Below are positions 38,501 to 53,500 of a stretch of DNA of 64,000 bases, piece after piece (within the stretch, counting starts at the first letter, position 1; every line of letters starts with the position of its first letter). The notes below the pieces were generated by a model. The model made no database searches and was not told the origin of the DNA. It saw only the letters and a list, made by a program, of their open reading frames with translations. Both the position numbers and the translations under genes were made by a program. This DNA comes from Mermis nigrescens. Its lineage: Eukaryota; Nematoda; Enoplea; Mermithida; Mermithidae. The DNA is taken from NCBI GenBank assembly GCA_036768485.1, contig JAVLUZ010000705.1, forward strand, positions 124,001 to 188,000, given 5' to 3'.

Positions 38501-41500
38501 CAATAGCATCAAAAAATCGCTAAAAAAGCAAAAAAATTTCATAAAATTGAATTACGGGGGTATTTTGATTTCTGGGGAGGGGGTATTCCAACTTCTGGGG
38601 TGCATACCCCCCAGACCCCCACGCCCACGTGTGGTGGGGGAGGGGGTCCCGGCCAGTTTTAGGGGGTAAATGACCCCCACTTCTTGGCCAAAAAAGGCCG
38701 GAAAAACCTATAAACGACCAGAAGATAATTCTTTCCGAAAATCGGCGCAAGGGAGGTCAAAAATCTTCTGGCTTTGGGGGGATGTTCAGGACGACAACTT
38801 TGGGTGGGGATATCCAACCCCCTGTTACATGTATGATTACCCCAACAGTTTGCATTCATTTCAATTATTTTCGATCAATTATAACAGAATTGAAACGATC
38901 TCAAATAAGCAACGATACTGCTATCACAAGCGGGCCATAAAGTTGTAAATGACTCATTTATAATGAGGTCTATAAGTTTTAACACTCAGCTTAATAACGA
39001 AAAGCTCCTTATATCAACCGTTGTGCAAACAACCGCAATCATCGACTTATTACTTTGACGATCAGCTGAGTGGGTAACATAAAAACACACAATGTACTTA
39101 GCTTATAAATAACAATGATCTTTAACACATACAGGCAGTCAGTATTATTAGGGCTTGATTGCATCATCTCATACAAGAAACTTCATTGAAGATAAGTACT
39201 GAAATAGTGCACCAAATTAAGTTCTTCTTTTCCCACATGTAACTTTAAATGTTACAGAAAACATAAAATTCCGTTCTACATGTGTATGCTATGAATTACG
39301 CTAATGAAATGGTGGTCGCTAGGCGCTGGATCATTTTTTTATTTACTAATTTCCTCGAGCTAATATACGAATCGCATGCCGTATTTAGAGTAATAACATA
39401 CAAATATCTCCTCCAAGCGCAACTTGTTATCGCGTAAAAACATGGAAAGCTTCCAATAACAACGCTGGCCAATATACTGCATTAAGAAACTTGAGTGACG
39501 TCATTGAAAAAAGCGATGCAAATTAAGTATAGTATTACATCACAGTGACGCTTTCTGATAAAACGATTCGCGATAAACATGAGAGACTTGATAACGCAAC
39601 GTAACTAACAAGAGGCGTTAGTTAGTAGCTGCTGCGATGAAAAAAATTTTGTACTCTATGTCATTGTCCAGAACTTGTTTTTCACGCAGAATGTGCGGTG
39701 AAATAAGGTAAAGACTAGCAAAGAAAAATGCTCCGATGGAACAAAAAAGATGAATATACTTGGAATTGTGGATTATTATGGATGTAAAAGGAGGGGACTA
39801 GGAAAAATCTACCTAAAGTCGGAAAATCTGCTAAAAATCACACTTTCTCTAAGCAACGCAGAAAATCGATGTATATTCTGCGGCCAACAGATTAAAATAA
39901 ATATTCAACCATAACAATGATTGAAACAGCAGCACGTTAGCTATGCAGTAGCTATGGGAAATGATATTAAGTAAACTAACAGTCTTCCAAGCCAATTGAA
40001 TGAAATAGCAAACATCGAAGACAATTGAAGACATGGTTGGTTTAAAACAGTAGGAAACGCGTAAGTTGACTTGAAACAGACTAAATGTAGATACACTAGC
40101 ATGCCCGAAACGATTGTGTGCACTAATCAATCGGCTCCTGCTTTGCTTGCTATAATGCTCATAACAGAATAAAACAACTTTAAATACAATACCTCTTAGT
40201 TTTCTATCAATCAGGTGCCAGCAATTTAAAAAAGTAACCTTGATAGATTTCGTTTATACACTCTTATCTGAAACTTCGAACATTATTTAAAAAAGACACT
40301 TTTTTAGAGGCCGCAGAATATACATCGATTTTTTGCGTTGCTTAGAGAAAGTGTGATTTTTAGCAGATTTTCCGACTTTAGGTAGATTTTTCCTAGTCCC
40401 CTCCTTTTACATCCATAATAATCCACAATTCCAAGTATATTCATCTTTTTTGTTCCATCGGAGCATTTTTCTTTGCTAGTACACTACTTTTAATTAGCGT
40501 GATTTCAGTACATCAGTCAGTAAACACAATCAGTAACATGCCACAATAATGACAACAGTCCGAGAACGCGGAAAACAATATTGTTCTTAACATCAGCATT
40601 ATCCTTTTTAAACAAGACAACCTTATTGACACCATCCATTTTCAAATTAAAACTCCATTAAGTTATTTCTTCTTAATGTGCAGTTCACTTATAATCAAGC
40701 ACAAATATTTAACCAACGAATTCACATTGCAGATCCTCACTCAATCAATACACAGGCACAATGTGTTGTGACTTTTGAAATTGAAAACACCCAATTTTCA
40801 ATTTTCAAATTGAAAATTGGATCAATTTTCAAATTGAAAATTAAGTCAATTTTCAAATTGAAAATTGGGTGTTTGAATTTGCGATAAAGAAAATAATCAA
40901 AAGATAGTCACTTGGTTTATTTAAGCCGAGTAATAAAATAACGACCGTCCACCAATTCCAAACTAAACGCGACTAATCTGATCACTATGAAAAAGTTTTG
41001 AAAAATGAGCTTGCTAAGCGAGAGTTGTAAACCAAGAGAAACTTAAAGTTAAAACCTAACATCAAGTTATTAAGAGAATTATAAAAGATTTTAAACTTTA
41101 AGAAAATGGAAAAGGCGGGATGTTGGTAAATTAGAAGACAAAGTTTTTCGGCAAAAATTCAAAAACTTCACGCAAATATCAAATGTAAGGAACACTAACG
41201 CTTTGATTTGGTAGTAAAATAAATTTGTAGTATAGACTACATATTAACAACAAATGAATAGTGCAAACTTTACACAACTACTAGGTGTAGAGAATACTAA
41301 CAGTTTACGGCTTATTAATGTACATGATTACAATAAAGCTGCATATCTTTGTCGACTTCTGTTCACAGTAGTGTGATTGCTGGTTCATTTTAAACCACTT
41401 TTGCAGGCAATTTACATCAATTAAACGATAGCTATCCATGTGCAAGATTTTGTGAAACATATTATAAACACGGCTAAGAAGGATTTAACTCTAATGCAAC

Positions 41501-44500
41501 CCATTTAAGACAAAATTACATCTCTTCAATGATCTAAGGACACTTGGACATAATTTTTAAATCACTTTAGATTACTTTTGAGGGTAAACAAACTCACTTA
41601 ATTGATGTCTCACATATGAATCCTTGAAAATTTCTTGACTTCAGTTACAAAGTCTCTGCAAGTCTATCGAATTAAGGTTAACACGTAATGTAAACTTAAC
41701 ACAAACACATAGCGTAAAGAATATTTTGGTCGGATTCGTAATTTTGATATTGCTCCGATATTACTTTCAACATTTATGGAAAAATGAGTCTCCATAATGT
41801 TTTAAAGACAATAAACATTAGGTTTAAACCACTTTGCAATACTGCTGAGTGTAAGCAAGCGCGTCCAACTGACGTATATGTTTCATTCCCTGTAAATTTT
41901 TATATCTCAGGAAAAAATTTCGGTTTTTGCAATGCTCTAGAACAAAGGCTAACATGCAGTGTAAAAAATTACTCGGATATTTTGATCAACATTCATAAAA
42001 AATTATGTCTCTACAATGGTCTGAGGACATATAAACAATGAGTGTAAACTACTTTACATCACTGTTGTATGTAAACAAACGCGCCTACGTGACGTCTCAC
42101 ATTTGATCCTTTGAAAACTTTTAGACTCCAGGAAAAGATTAGGTTTCTGGAATGCTTAAAAACGAACATAAATACATATGTAGTGTAAACTTCATGTAAA
42201 CACCTAGTGTAAAGAAGATTTTAGTCAGATTCGTAATTTTGATATTGTTCCGATATTACGATTAATATTTATGAAAAAATTAAGTCTACATAATGTTCTA
42301 TAGGCAAACTAACAATTGGTGTAAACTACTTTACAACACCGTAGAGTGTAAACATATGCGCCAGACTGGCATAACAAATTTGGTTCCTGGTCCATTTCTA
42401 GACTTGATAAACGTGTCCCTGACTCGTAACCGGAGAAGCAGGCAGAAAAAACAAGACAGAAACGCATTTTAAACTCCAAATTTTTGACTTTACACTCGCT
42501 AAATATTAATGTATAGACAATTTGCTTTGACATGCACCCGATATAAAGCACTTTATTTTTATTCTATTAGACTTATCCCGACTTCTGGACGGAGAAAGTG
42601 GCGAACAAAAAACGCAACAAAAACGTATTTTCCATCATTTAGAACACTGTAAACTTTAAAATTCCGTACCGAACTCCCCATTGAGTTTAAAGAAATTCGG
42701 TTTGGTACAATTTGTAGCTTTTAAATCGTAGTACATTCCTGTGTGCCAAAATTCTGTTGCAAAAATTATTTGGTATGATTTATCAATCAAACTTCGGAAA
42801 AAACGTGTTTTTTAGCCCATTTTTTACCTCTGATTTCGAACTTTACACCCCCATAAATAACTCAATATTGCGTTTTTTTAAATGCGGTTTGCTGCGATGT
42901 TTAGCCCCTGAGAGGCACTTTATTAATGCTGTCTTCGATTTACACTGACTCATAAGCGGAAAAATTTGGCAGAGAAATCTTAGTTAAAATCCGTTTTTTT
43001 ACACCATCCACTAGAGTGTAAACTTTAAACCCCAGGATCTAACTCACCATAGAGCATAGAAGACTTTGCTTATATGCAGAATGTAGCCCTTGATCCGCTC
43101 TACATTTCTGTCAGAAAACATTTTAAAAAACTCATAACCGGAGTTAGTATCGGACATAGGCAGGTTGAAAACTCGACCAAAAAGTGCTTTTTCACCCCCA
43201 GATTTTCGCTTTCTTTACACTGCCATTCGATAACTAATGCGAATTTCAAAAAACAAAAAAAAATTGACATCTGTAGAAATCATCTTTCTATTATCCTATC
43301 CTGTTCAGTCCTTCGAGTCATCAATACTCAGTTGTCCACATGCCGCAGTAAAAAGGTCCCAAAATTTGTCCTAAGTTATAACGTTACACAAAAACTTTAC
43401 ACCTTCTTTACACAGTCAGTTTTGAGTTTCAAGAAAAACAAAAAAACACGGGCAGCGAATTTTTTTATTATCTTTCTTTTAAAAAACACCGCACCTTCCA
43501 GAAGTGTCCCGTTATAGCTGTAGGGGGTGCACAGGTGTTGGGGGTACCCAAGTATATTGTAGGTACGCGCTAACGCGCTACCTAAGATATGCTAGGCAAA
43601 TTAATAAAAATCCCCATGATTATGCGAATTTTTCGCAATCGACACGTCTTGCCAAGAGCGGCAGCATTTATCTTTTAACGCGTGACGTTTTCATTAATTT
43701 CGCATTCAGAAAAATTAAGTTATGCAAATATCGATCGAGTAAACATTAGACCTTAACCCTACACGAACAGCTCAGGCCTTTTGAGGGTAAGCCCCAAAAA
43801 CATTTATAAAGCGCATTTTGGTCTTAATAAGGGCTGGTACCCGTCGAAAACGCTTTTTTTACGGTGAAGACGATGCTCGCTCTTTCTGTAGCATAAGAGC
43901 ATTTTGAAAAATTTTTAAAGATCGAAAGAAATTGAACAAACTAGTCGAAAAATGGCCAAAAAATGGAAAATTCGGGGCCGAAAAAAATTTGTACAAGGTC
44001 CGTTTGTACATGTATAAAGATGGTCCCCAAAACTCTTCGTACATTTTGTGCATGCAAAATTTTTATGCACTATAATATGGTACAGTAGCGATTTTAGTGT
44101 TATAAAACAGGGTTTTTCGACCTTTGATGGTGTATTTTGCTAATTTTTGGCTTTTTGACGCCAAAAATGACTAAAAATTGTCTTACGGTGCGAAGCGCCG
44201 GAAAATTTGGCATTTTTCCATTCTAAATGCAAATTCTGTCTGCTATTTTAAAGATAGACGTATAGGATACTCATTTCGGCGCAAAGCGCCGATAATTTTT
44301 GAAAATTTTTACGCTTTTTTACAGTTTTTGTCTTCCTAAAAATCGTTGTACATGTATAAAGATAGTCCTGGAAAGTCTTTGTACATCGGGATAAATCTTT
44401 GCCGAATAAAAAGAAAGCGTGCCGAAAGATAGCTAAAAACGCTTAAAGCAGCACATTTTACACGATTTTTAGGAAAATTAAGAAATTACATTGGGGTCAT

Positions 44501-47500
44501 GCAGAGATCAGCAGCCATTTCGGGGGTTGAACTACCTAAACCCCCAAGAACACGCATGTAATAAAAAAATGTAGTATTTATTCATCTTAAATTAAAAAAA
44601 AACTTACGCTGTAAGATTCCTTAAAAGCAATAGATTTTTGGTTGACTTTCGCGTGTATGTCGCCCGTTTTCTCATCCAACGTGAAATAATTGTAGTCTCC
44701 GACACTGGCTAACTCGTAACGGATGTTCTGCGAAAATTTATCAAATTTTCGGTCAATTTCGATCGCCTCTACCGAATATAAAATGATGTTACTGATCCAG
44801 TCGCTCTGAAATTTCAAAGCATGCGTTTAAGATGGCTGGATATAAACATGTAATTTCATATTGTTCTGCTAAAATATTATAAAAAATGCACTAATGCGGA
44901 GTTTCTAGTCAATTTAAAGCAGTTTTGCAGAAAACATTTGATTTTCATTCATTTTTGGCTTTGATTCTGCTTCCTCAGAAAATTTTACCCTTTTTCCCAC
45001 CTCTATACACTCCAAATCATGCGAACGCATGTCTGGTCACAACAACTTAATCAATACCTATTTTAATCACTTTGGCATTGATTCATACGAAACTAATTCC
45101 GACATAAATGAATTCCAATTACCGATTATATTAAAATAATCGGATATTAAATTTAAATATCGAAAACGATAATCACTAATATCAACATACTAAAAGAATT
45201 AAAATAGTATTAATTCTGTTGAATGAATAAACGTTTAATTCAGGTACTTCAGTATTACATTAAATGTAAGTTCTGGAAGTTGATTGATCTAGCAGTCTAC
45301 GTAAATAAACCTTTTTACGGGGAAAACGATCCAAAAACGATGTTTTTATGGACATCAAAATATTTAACAGCTGAGAACCATATGCATCATACATTATCTC
45401 AGAGGGTTTGGGGGGTTTTCATCCCCAGAAAGGTTTACATCTGCAGAAACTTTTTCAGCCCCCCAGAATTCGAGATTTTCCTAAAAATATGCTGGTTTAA
45501 GCTGTTTAGCTATCTGCTTACTCAATAGTGTCAGATTTTCGGAGCTTCGCGCCATTTACATACTTATTTTATGATTGTGTTTCAAGAGCCCCACCAGTCC
45601 CAACAGCGCCACCTTCCTAACAGTCCCACCGTCCCAACAGCCCCACCGAAAATCCCAACAGCCCCACCCGTCCCAACAGCCCCACCAGTCCCAACAGCCC
45701 CACCGTCCCAACAGCCCCACCAATAATCCCAACAGCCCCACCAATCCCAACAGCCCCACCGTCCCAACAGCCCCACCATCCCCACAGCCCCACCGTCCCA
45801 ACAGCCCCACCAATAATCTCAACAGCCCCACCCGTCCCAACAGCCCCACCAGTCCCAACAGCCCCACCGTCCCAACAGCCCCACCAATAATCCCAACAGC
45901 CCCACCAATCCCAAGAGCCCCACTAATCCCAACAGCCCCACCGTCCCAACAGCCCCCACCATCCCAACAGCCCCACCGTCCCAACAGCCCCACCGTCCCA
46001 ACAGCCTCACCCGTCCCAACAGCCCCACCGTCCCAACAGCCCCACCAATCCCAACAGCCCCACCTTCCCAACAACCCCACCGTCCCAACAGCCCCACCCA
46101 TCCCAACAGCCCCACCGTCCCAACAGCCCCACTAATCCCAACAGCCCCACCGTCCCAACAGCCCCGCCGTCCCAACAGCCCCACCAATAATCCCAACAGC
46201 CCCTCCGCCCCAACAGCCCCACTAATAATATCAACAGCCCCACCAATTCCAACAACCCCACCAATCCCAGCAGCCCCACCGTCTCAACATCCCCACCATC
46301 CTAACAGCCCCACCGTCCCAAGTCCCAACAGCCCCACCAGCATACGTTGGCAGCAAGCAAATTTTGGGGATGCAAGATTTTTCATAGGTCAAAAAATGGC
46401 CTTAAAAATGGTGGTATGGTGAAGAAAATACCATTTCTGACGGTTCTCATTAAGCACTATCCATTGGAATCAAAAAATTGCTAAAAAACAAAAAAATTTC
46501 AAAAATTGTATTCTGGGGGTATTTTGGTTTTTTTTGGGGAAGGGTTATTTTTGTTTTTTTGGTAGGGGGGTATTTTGGTTTCTCGGGGAAGGGGAGTGCA
46601 CACCCGCCCCCAACCCCCGACGCCTATTGGGGTAAAGTGACCGAGAAATGTGCTGAAAATAGAATTCTGGGGGTCTACCAGAATTTAGGGGATTTCCAGA
46701 ATTTCGGGTTGGGGGGTTAAACTCAAAACATCCCCCCACACTTATGTGTGGCTGGGACAGTGCGACTGTTGCAATGATAGGACTGCTGGAACGGTTGAAC
46801 TGGTGGGATTGGTGGGCTCTTGGGACTGGTGGGGACGGTGGGGCTGTTGGGATGGTGGGGCTTCTAAGATTCGTGGGGCTGTTGGGATTATTGATGGGCT
46901 GTTAGGACGGTGGGGCTGTTGGGACTGGTGTGGCTGTTGGGACGGGTGGGGCTGCTGGGACGGTGGGGCTGTTGGGACGGTGGGGCTGTTGGGATGGTGG
47001 GGGCTGTTGGGACGGTGGGCTGTTGGGATTAGTGGGGCTCTTGAGATTGGTGGGGCTGTTGGGATTATTGGTGGGGCTGTTGGGACGGTGGGGCTGTTGG
47101 GATTTTTGGTGGGGCTGTTGGGACGGTGGGGCTGTTGGGACTGGTGGGGCTTTGGGACGGGTGTGGCTGTTGGGATTTTTGGTGGGGCTGTTGGGACGGT
47201 GGGGCTGTTGGGACGGTGGCGCTGTTGGGACTGGTGGGGCTTTTGAGACTTCACCTATTTTATGACTATACTTGTCTTTTCTTCAATTCATTTGAATTTC
47301 TCCGATATTTTTCGATTTTTTAAATTTTTTTCATTCTAGAAAGATAGAGTATCGTCAGGAATGTCACAAATGATTTTTTGACGTGTATCTACCGTTTTTT
47401 GAGCGAAAAAAACAATTTAAAAAATCTTTTGTTTAACCCCCCCAGAATTTCTATGCTGTGCATATAAGCTGAGATGCGCGATGCAAATAAATAGAATTGT

Positions 47501-50500
47501 TCACAGAATAGTACCCGTTATCACTAACAATTCTTCATTGAACGTCGTCCATTTTTCTGTAAAACAGAAAATCAAGAGAAACTATTTTTCTGGGGCAAAC
47601 ATCCATGTGCGTATAAATGCTTTGTCTAAAAAACAAAAATCATCGCCTAACCTTTTTTAGGTGCACCTTTTCTTTTATAGTAGGCTTGACGAAAACTAAA
47701 TTCTCATCAAAAGCTGGCGTTTCTATAATACGAAAGAACAATGTACACTTCGTCCAGCGATTGGGCGAACCGTGGTCGCTTGCAATAATGGAAAATTTGT
47801 ACGGATTAGGATTGCCCAATGTAATCAGTGAGAGTCGAGTCTTCAAAACACCGGTAGCAGAATCCATACACAGGAAATCTGCGAAGCGAGAAGAGTGAAA
47901 TTTTCGATGGTTTCTCAATCGAATAAGCCATTACCAGGCATGTGCAGCATCGGAATTCTGGGGGAGGCGGATGAAATTTTAAAGTGCCAATTTGTGCTCA
48001 AAAAGAGAGGATACCTATCAAAAACATCGTTTTTTGTCGTTTCTGACGATGCTCTATCTTTCTAGAGCAAAAAAACAAAAAAATTTGGAAAAAAATTCAT
48101 AATTTGACGCTTTTAGACAAAGTGATAGCTAAAAACGTTCACATAGCACTTTTTCTATAAATTTTTCGGAAACTTTAGGACAATTGCAAATTCTGGGGGA
48201 AAGGGTGTGAAAAAATTCAGGAGGGTTCAAAACTTTTCTGGGGAACCCTTTAAACCGGGTCGGAGGCATTAAAGCGACGTTATTAACAAGAGCGACGCTG
48301 TTCACGAGAGCGACGCTATTCGCAAGGCTATTCACAAGAGCAAGGCTATTCACAAGAGCGACGCTAATTCACAAGATCGACGCTATTCACAAGAGCGACG
48401 GTAGTCAGAAGCGCGAAACAGCATAGCCTTTCATTATAGACTGTTAATAAGAATTCAAAAAATTATGTTTTTATACAGTACTAAAAAAAGTCAGAAGCGT
48501 CGTCGATTGGTATTATTTATTAAAAAACGAGCTTATTTTATACAGTTAATTAAAAAGCCTATTCTCTTAACGTGTGTGTGTTGCAACTTTCAAGACGCAA
48601 CATGAATGTGCAATACTTAGCTAATATAAAAAAGTATTCAAGTAAGTAATATGCTCATACGTACAATAAGTGTGTGTCTGCTGGTACCCCTATAATTAGG
48701 ACACTTATTGTGATAGGCGAGACACTCACCTTCTCAATAGTCATCTGCATAGATACACTGCATAGCCGATCTGGGGGACGATGGGGTTAGCCGATCTGGG
48801 TGACGATGGGGTTAGTCGATCTAGGGGGGGTCAAATATTCAGCTTTTTTGGGGCCAAAATGACCTCAAAAACTGGCTAAAATGCTGGAATATCGTTACAA
48901 CGACGTTATTCCATAGTTTCAAGTCAATAACAAGCGCTCTTACAGAAAATTTTCAATTTTCATACACTTTTGGCCTTCATTCTGCCACATTTCCACATAA
49001 ATTTTCCCATTCTTCATTCTGGGGGGTTAAAACCTCCCAAACCCTTCCCCTTGCATGTCTCGTCATGAAACTGATTTGCACACTGTTTTTCTGACGCATT
49101 CCGCTCTTCTGAATAGCGTCGCGCTTCTGACTATTGTCGCACTTGTGAATAGCGTCGCGCTTTTGAATAGCATCGTGCTTATGAATCCCAATCCCTTAAA
49201 CTACCTCCCCCAAGATCAGGCATGACAGGACCATTACAGTTAAACGCGAAAGTAAATGATCTAAATAAATGGAAAATCTTAAAAAATATTTATATGACTA
49301 AAAACACAAGATGAACACAGTAAAAGTGGATGTTAATATACTGTCTCTATGAGTATTAATAGCATAAGGAATATATTAATAAAATGTGATTAGCTCGCTA
49401 TGTAAGCACTTATAATTACTTGCTTGCAACTAAACAACTGACTGGAATAGAATAAAAATTTGAGTGGAAGAAAGAAAATCGGAAATACAATAACTGAAAT
49501 AAAATAAAATAAATTCCATAAGATACAAAATAAAAGTACAAAAGCAAGAAGGCACTGCGATTTTTGTGTGAATCGAAGTAATAAAAAATAGGCGCTGAAA
49601 AATTTATAAGCTGGAAACACTCACTATTCTTCAATTGGTTTTCGTCAGACAAAGCATACGAAATGAGACTATTGAGTCCGTGATCTGGATCAACAGCTTT
49701 GAATTTGAAGATGACCGAATCAACAGGAGTGGTATCGTATATAATGAAATCATATTCGGACTTATCAAAAACTGGGTTGTGATCGTTCGAATCGATGAGT
49801 TTCATGACAATCTGTGGAAAACAAATCAGACTTAATTATTTATATGCGTATTGCATTCATTGGAGGAGACTAAAAGCATGAATTTTTAATAATGTTTACG
49901 CACACGGAACGATCTAAAATTCAAGATTTAAAATATTTGCAATCTTTTGTTCGCTTAATGATTATATTTATTAAATGTCGTTGGGAACTTAATTGGGATG
50001 AGATACTAGAATAAATACGAGTACTTATGCAATTTTTGATCAACTAAATTATGTCTAATACAAGATCTACTATTTCATTGACGTGCTTATTGATCGTTGG
50101 ACTCAAAGAACAAGCTCACATTTCTTTGATGGATTCAAGCCTGTATTATTCATTGCAATAATGAAAACTTCCGCAAACTCCTTTTCATACACGATCTTTG
50201 AGGGAAATTTTTCACCCCCAGAATTCGCGATTTTCCTAGAATTTCCAAAAAATTTGTATAAAAGGTGCTGTTTTAAGCGTTTTTCGCTATATGTTTGCTC
50301 AAAAGTATAAAATTTTAGGCGCTTGGCGTCATTTATTCATTTTTTGATGATATTTTATTTATTTAGGACGAATTTTTCTGAATTGTTCTTGAAATTTGTT
50401 CTTTTTTTGCTCTAGAAAGACGGCGCATTGCCAGAAACGCCAAAAAACAGTGTTTTTGACACGTAAATAGATCCTATTGTACTTGGGCCAGAAAGTCACT

Positions 50501-53500
50501 TTAAAATTTCAGTTACCCACATATGGGCGTGCGGAGGGTCCCCGCAGAAGTTGAAAAACCCCCGCAGATTATTGTAGACCCCACAGAATTCTATATTTAG
50601 CAACTTTTTTGACCGTTTTTAACAATTTCACCCATTAAGACCCTCAGAATTCTCTTGCTGTCCAGGTATGGTCACACCCCCAGAATCCCCATGTTGTGCA
50701 TGTCTGCTACTTTTCAAATAATTAAAAGGAACCTAAAAACACGTGTTACACTGCAAAAAAGCAGACACATAAATAATAAATGCATTCAATTTGCATACAT
50801 GACTATGCGCCGTATGTTTTGCGCCATCTTGAATCGTCAATTTCAAATTAAAAACTTTGTCGTCAATGTCGTAATCAAGACGAATGGATGGAGCAAGAGA
50901 AATTTCAAGCGTTGTTTCATCCTGAAAAAGTACATTTTTTCAAAGACATTTTGCGGCAATATCGTATGTTATTATGTTATTATAGCTTAAGTTGGGTAAG
51001 CCATCTCACATTATTCTTTTATAAATATTTGATCGTACAGATTCCTTTACACTGTGTTCACTTGATTAACATCCTCGACTATAATCTGTTTCATTTAAAT
51101 TTGCGGTTTTCTTCTGAATTTTTCCACAAGAATCAGGCTACAAAAGCGGTTTAAACTTTTGATGCACTAATGCGGCTTAACACAAGCATTACGTCTCTAT
51201 ATGAATGACTCGACATACTGTGGATTATCATATTTATTGTATAAGTTTAAAACACTTTTGTAGTCGCTTCAGACTTTTTCAAAAACCTCAAAGTTAAATG
51301 AAACAGACTTTAGTTTGTTCTGGAGTTTACATTTAAGATAAATGTGTAGATATATGCGAAGATAAATAATTTTGCCTGATTGCAAAAGTTGATTTGTTTC
51401 TAGAGTAAATTATCTGCTCTAATCATTGTTATATATGTACATGATTATTTTCATTATATTTTTATGTATTTTTTATATTCAAAGCAGAAATTCCACTGAT
51501 TCCTAAAATTTTGCAATCGAGGAAACAAACCGCTTTATGCATCTCATTGATTAATAGGAATCAGAATTCCCTAAAAACTAAAAATGCGAGTATAAAAAAC
51601 AAAAATCTAAACTGGAGAGCATGAATGAAAAGTAGGAACAAAACCATTAATATTCCCTTAGCAATAAGAATTTCAAAAATTGTTGTTCTGCACTTCCTTC
51701 ATATTTCTACTTTACAAGCCTTAATTAGATTCATTTGCTTTAAATGTTTCAAATCGCTCTATTCCGTTTCTCTGATTATCCCAATTCTCCCAAAGTCCCG
51801 ATTCTCCATCTGATAATAAAACCGGTTAATTTTAGATTTAAGAAGACTCCGTCTCTCCGACCAACCCGATTCTCTGACCTGTATTATAGAGAATTATTTA
51901 TGCATAGAAAAAGTTCTCGATTCATCGACCGTTCCGTTTCTCCGTCCGTCCCTATTCTCCGAATATCCTCATTCTCCAACCATGTTAAAGGTTGACGAGC
52001 GACGAAGACAGTAAATTTATTTGCAATGCATTGGGAGACATTGCACAGCGCGTATTTACATATATACATACATACAATGAATTCACTTGACCACTGTAGC
52101 ATAATGCTATTTATGATTTTACTTACATAGTCAATTGTTTTTGTTCACATTCATCCATTTATTCTATTCTTTTGCTTTTCTATAATAAAATTAGTGCTTT
52201 GATCTAACGTACTAGCCAATCATATTTAAAAAGCATAGCAAACTTAAAGACAATTAATTTCGCATAAACTGCAGAACACCCCTAACGCATAAAAACTTAC
52301 TGAATTGCATGTGCTGGAGTTTAAAGACCATCCTTAAGCTATTACTTTTTACCCTAACGATTGCCATCCAGCAATTGATTGACGTGTGGTTAGCACACAT
52401 GGGCGTGAGGGGTCTGGGGTATGCACCCCACAGACTCTGAAAGACCCCCAAAAATCGATAGACCCCAGAATTGAATTTTTATGCTATTTTTGGCAATTTG
52501 GCCCCATCGGACCCCCAAAGAATTTAGTGCTGCCCATGTACGGTGGTTCGTGTCGCCTGTCACATTTAACCTGCTGTCGGAGAAATGGGAAAGTCGGAGA
52601 ATCGGGAAAGTCGGATGATCGGGATGGTTGGTAAATCGACACAATCGCTACAAATAAGAACTTACAGTCCTTTTTAGCAGGAAGTAATCGGAATTGTGAC
52701 CGATCAACTTGAATTGAAAATTTCTGCCGACTGTGTCGGCGTCTGAGAACAAAATGTTCGTGATTGTCTGCCCCGAAACTAGCGATTCTTCCATTTGAGC
52801 TTCCAGAGTCTGTTATGATCGTCAGCTCATATGAATAAATATGCAAACTATCATAGCAAATAGAATTTATAAAAAATTTCCATATGCAACGATCAAAAAC
52901 GGTCTTTGTTAATCTCATGATAAGACGCGTCATAGACCAAGCACCGCAAGTTTCGAAATTTCGACTTCGAGTACATTCGAAGAAAATTGGTGGCAAAGTA
53001 ACGGAGGAAAGACCAAATTTCTTATTAATACGTTGAATAAATACGAAAATAATTCAAAAGAAAAAGCGGAAATTATGATCTAAAATGTTATTCATTTTAG
53101 CAATCTAAGATTAGATCTAAGATCTAAGTTTAGCGATCTCGTGTGGGTATCAAGATCACTTTATGTTCGACCACAAAACGTTATTGAGAAGACAAGCGTA
53201 ACTGAATAAAAACTAGAACTTATAGTAAAATATTAATAGATATAATTAACCTGCACTTAAATAAGGACTTCTTGAAGCGAATCAAATGATTTTAAGCTCT
53301 TGTATTATCTTTTTTTAACTATGATCGATTATGCAAGTTAGGATTTTGCAGTTTGTAAGTTGTACAACATACGGCGAATAATTTTCAAGGACCGCGATAT
53401 AGGCGCCTCCTAAAATTTATTCTTTCATTTTAATTGTCGATACCTTAGCGGGTTCCGTACATGATCATGGAGGTGTTTCACCCCCAGAAAGGTTTTTACC

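Noticed and set aside
39849..40130. 93-residue frame in the long-TIR element
   Set aside because: It starts in the core and ends inside an arm, and shows no domain or splice sites.
45556..47265. Long open frames rich in Pro/Gln/Ser or Gly/Leu/Trp on both strands
   Set aside because: They are the 17-bp minisatellite read in several frames, open on both strands at once. No independent coding evidence.
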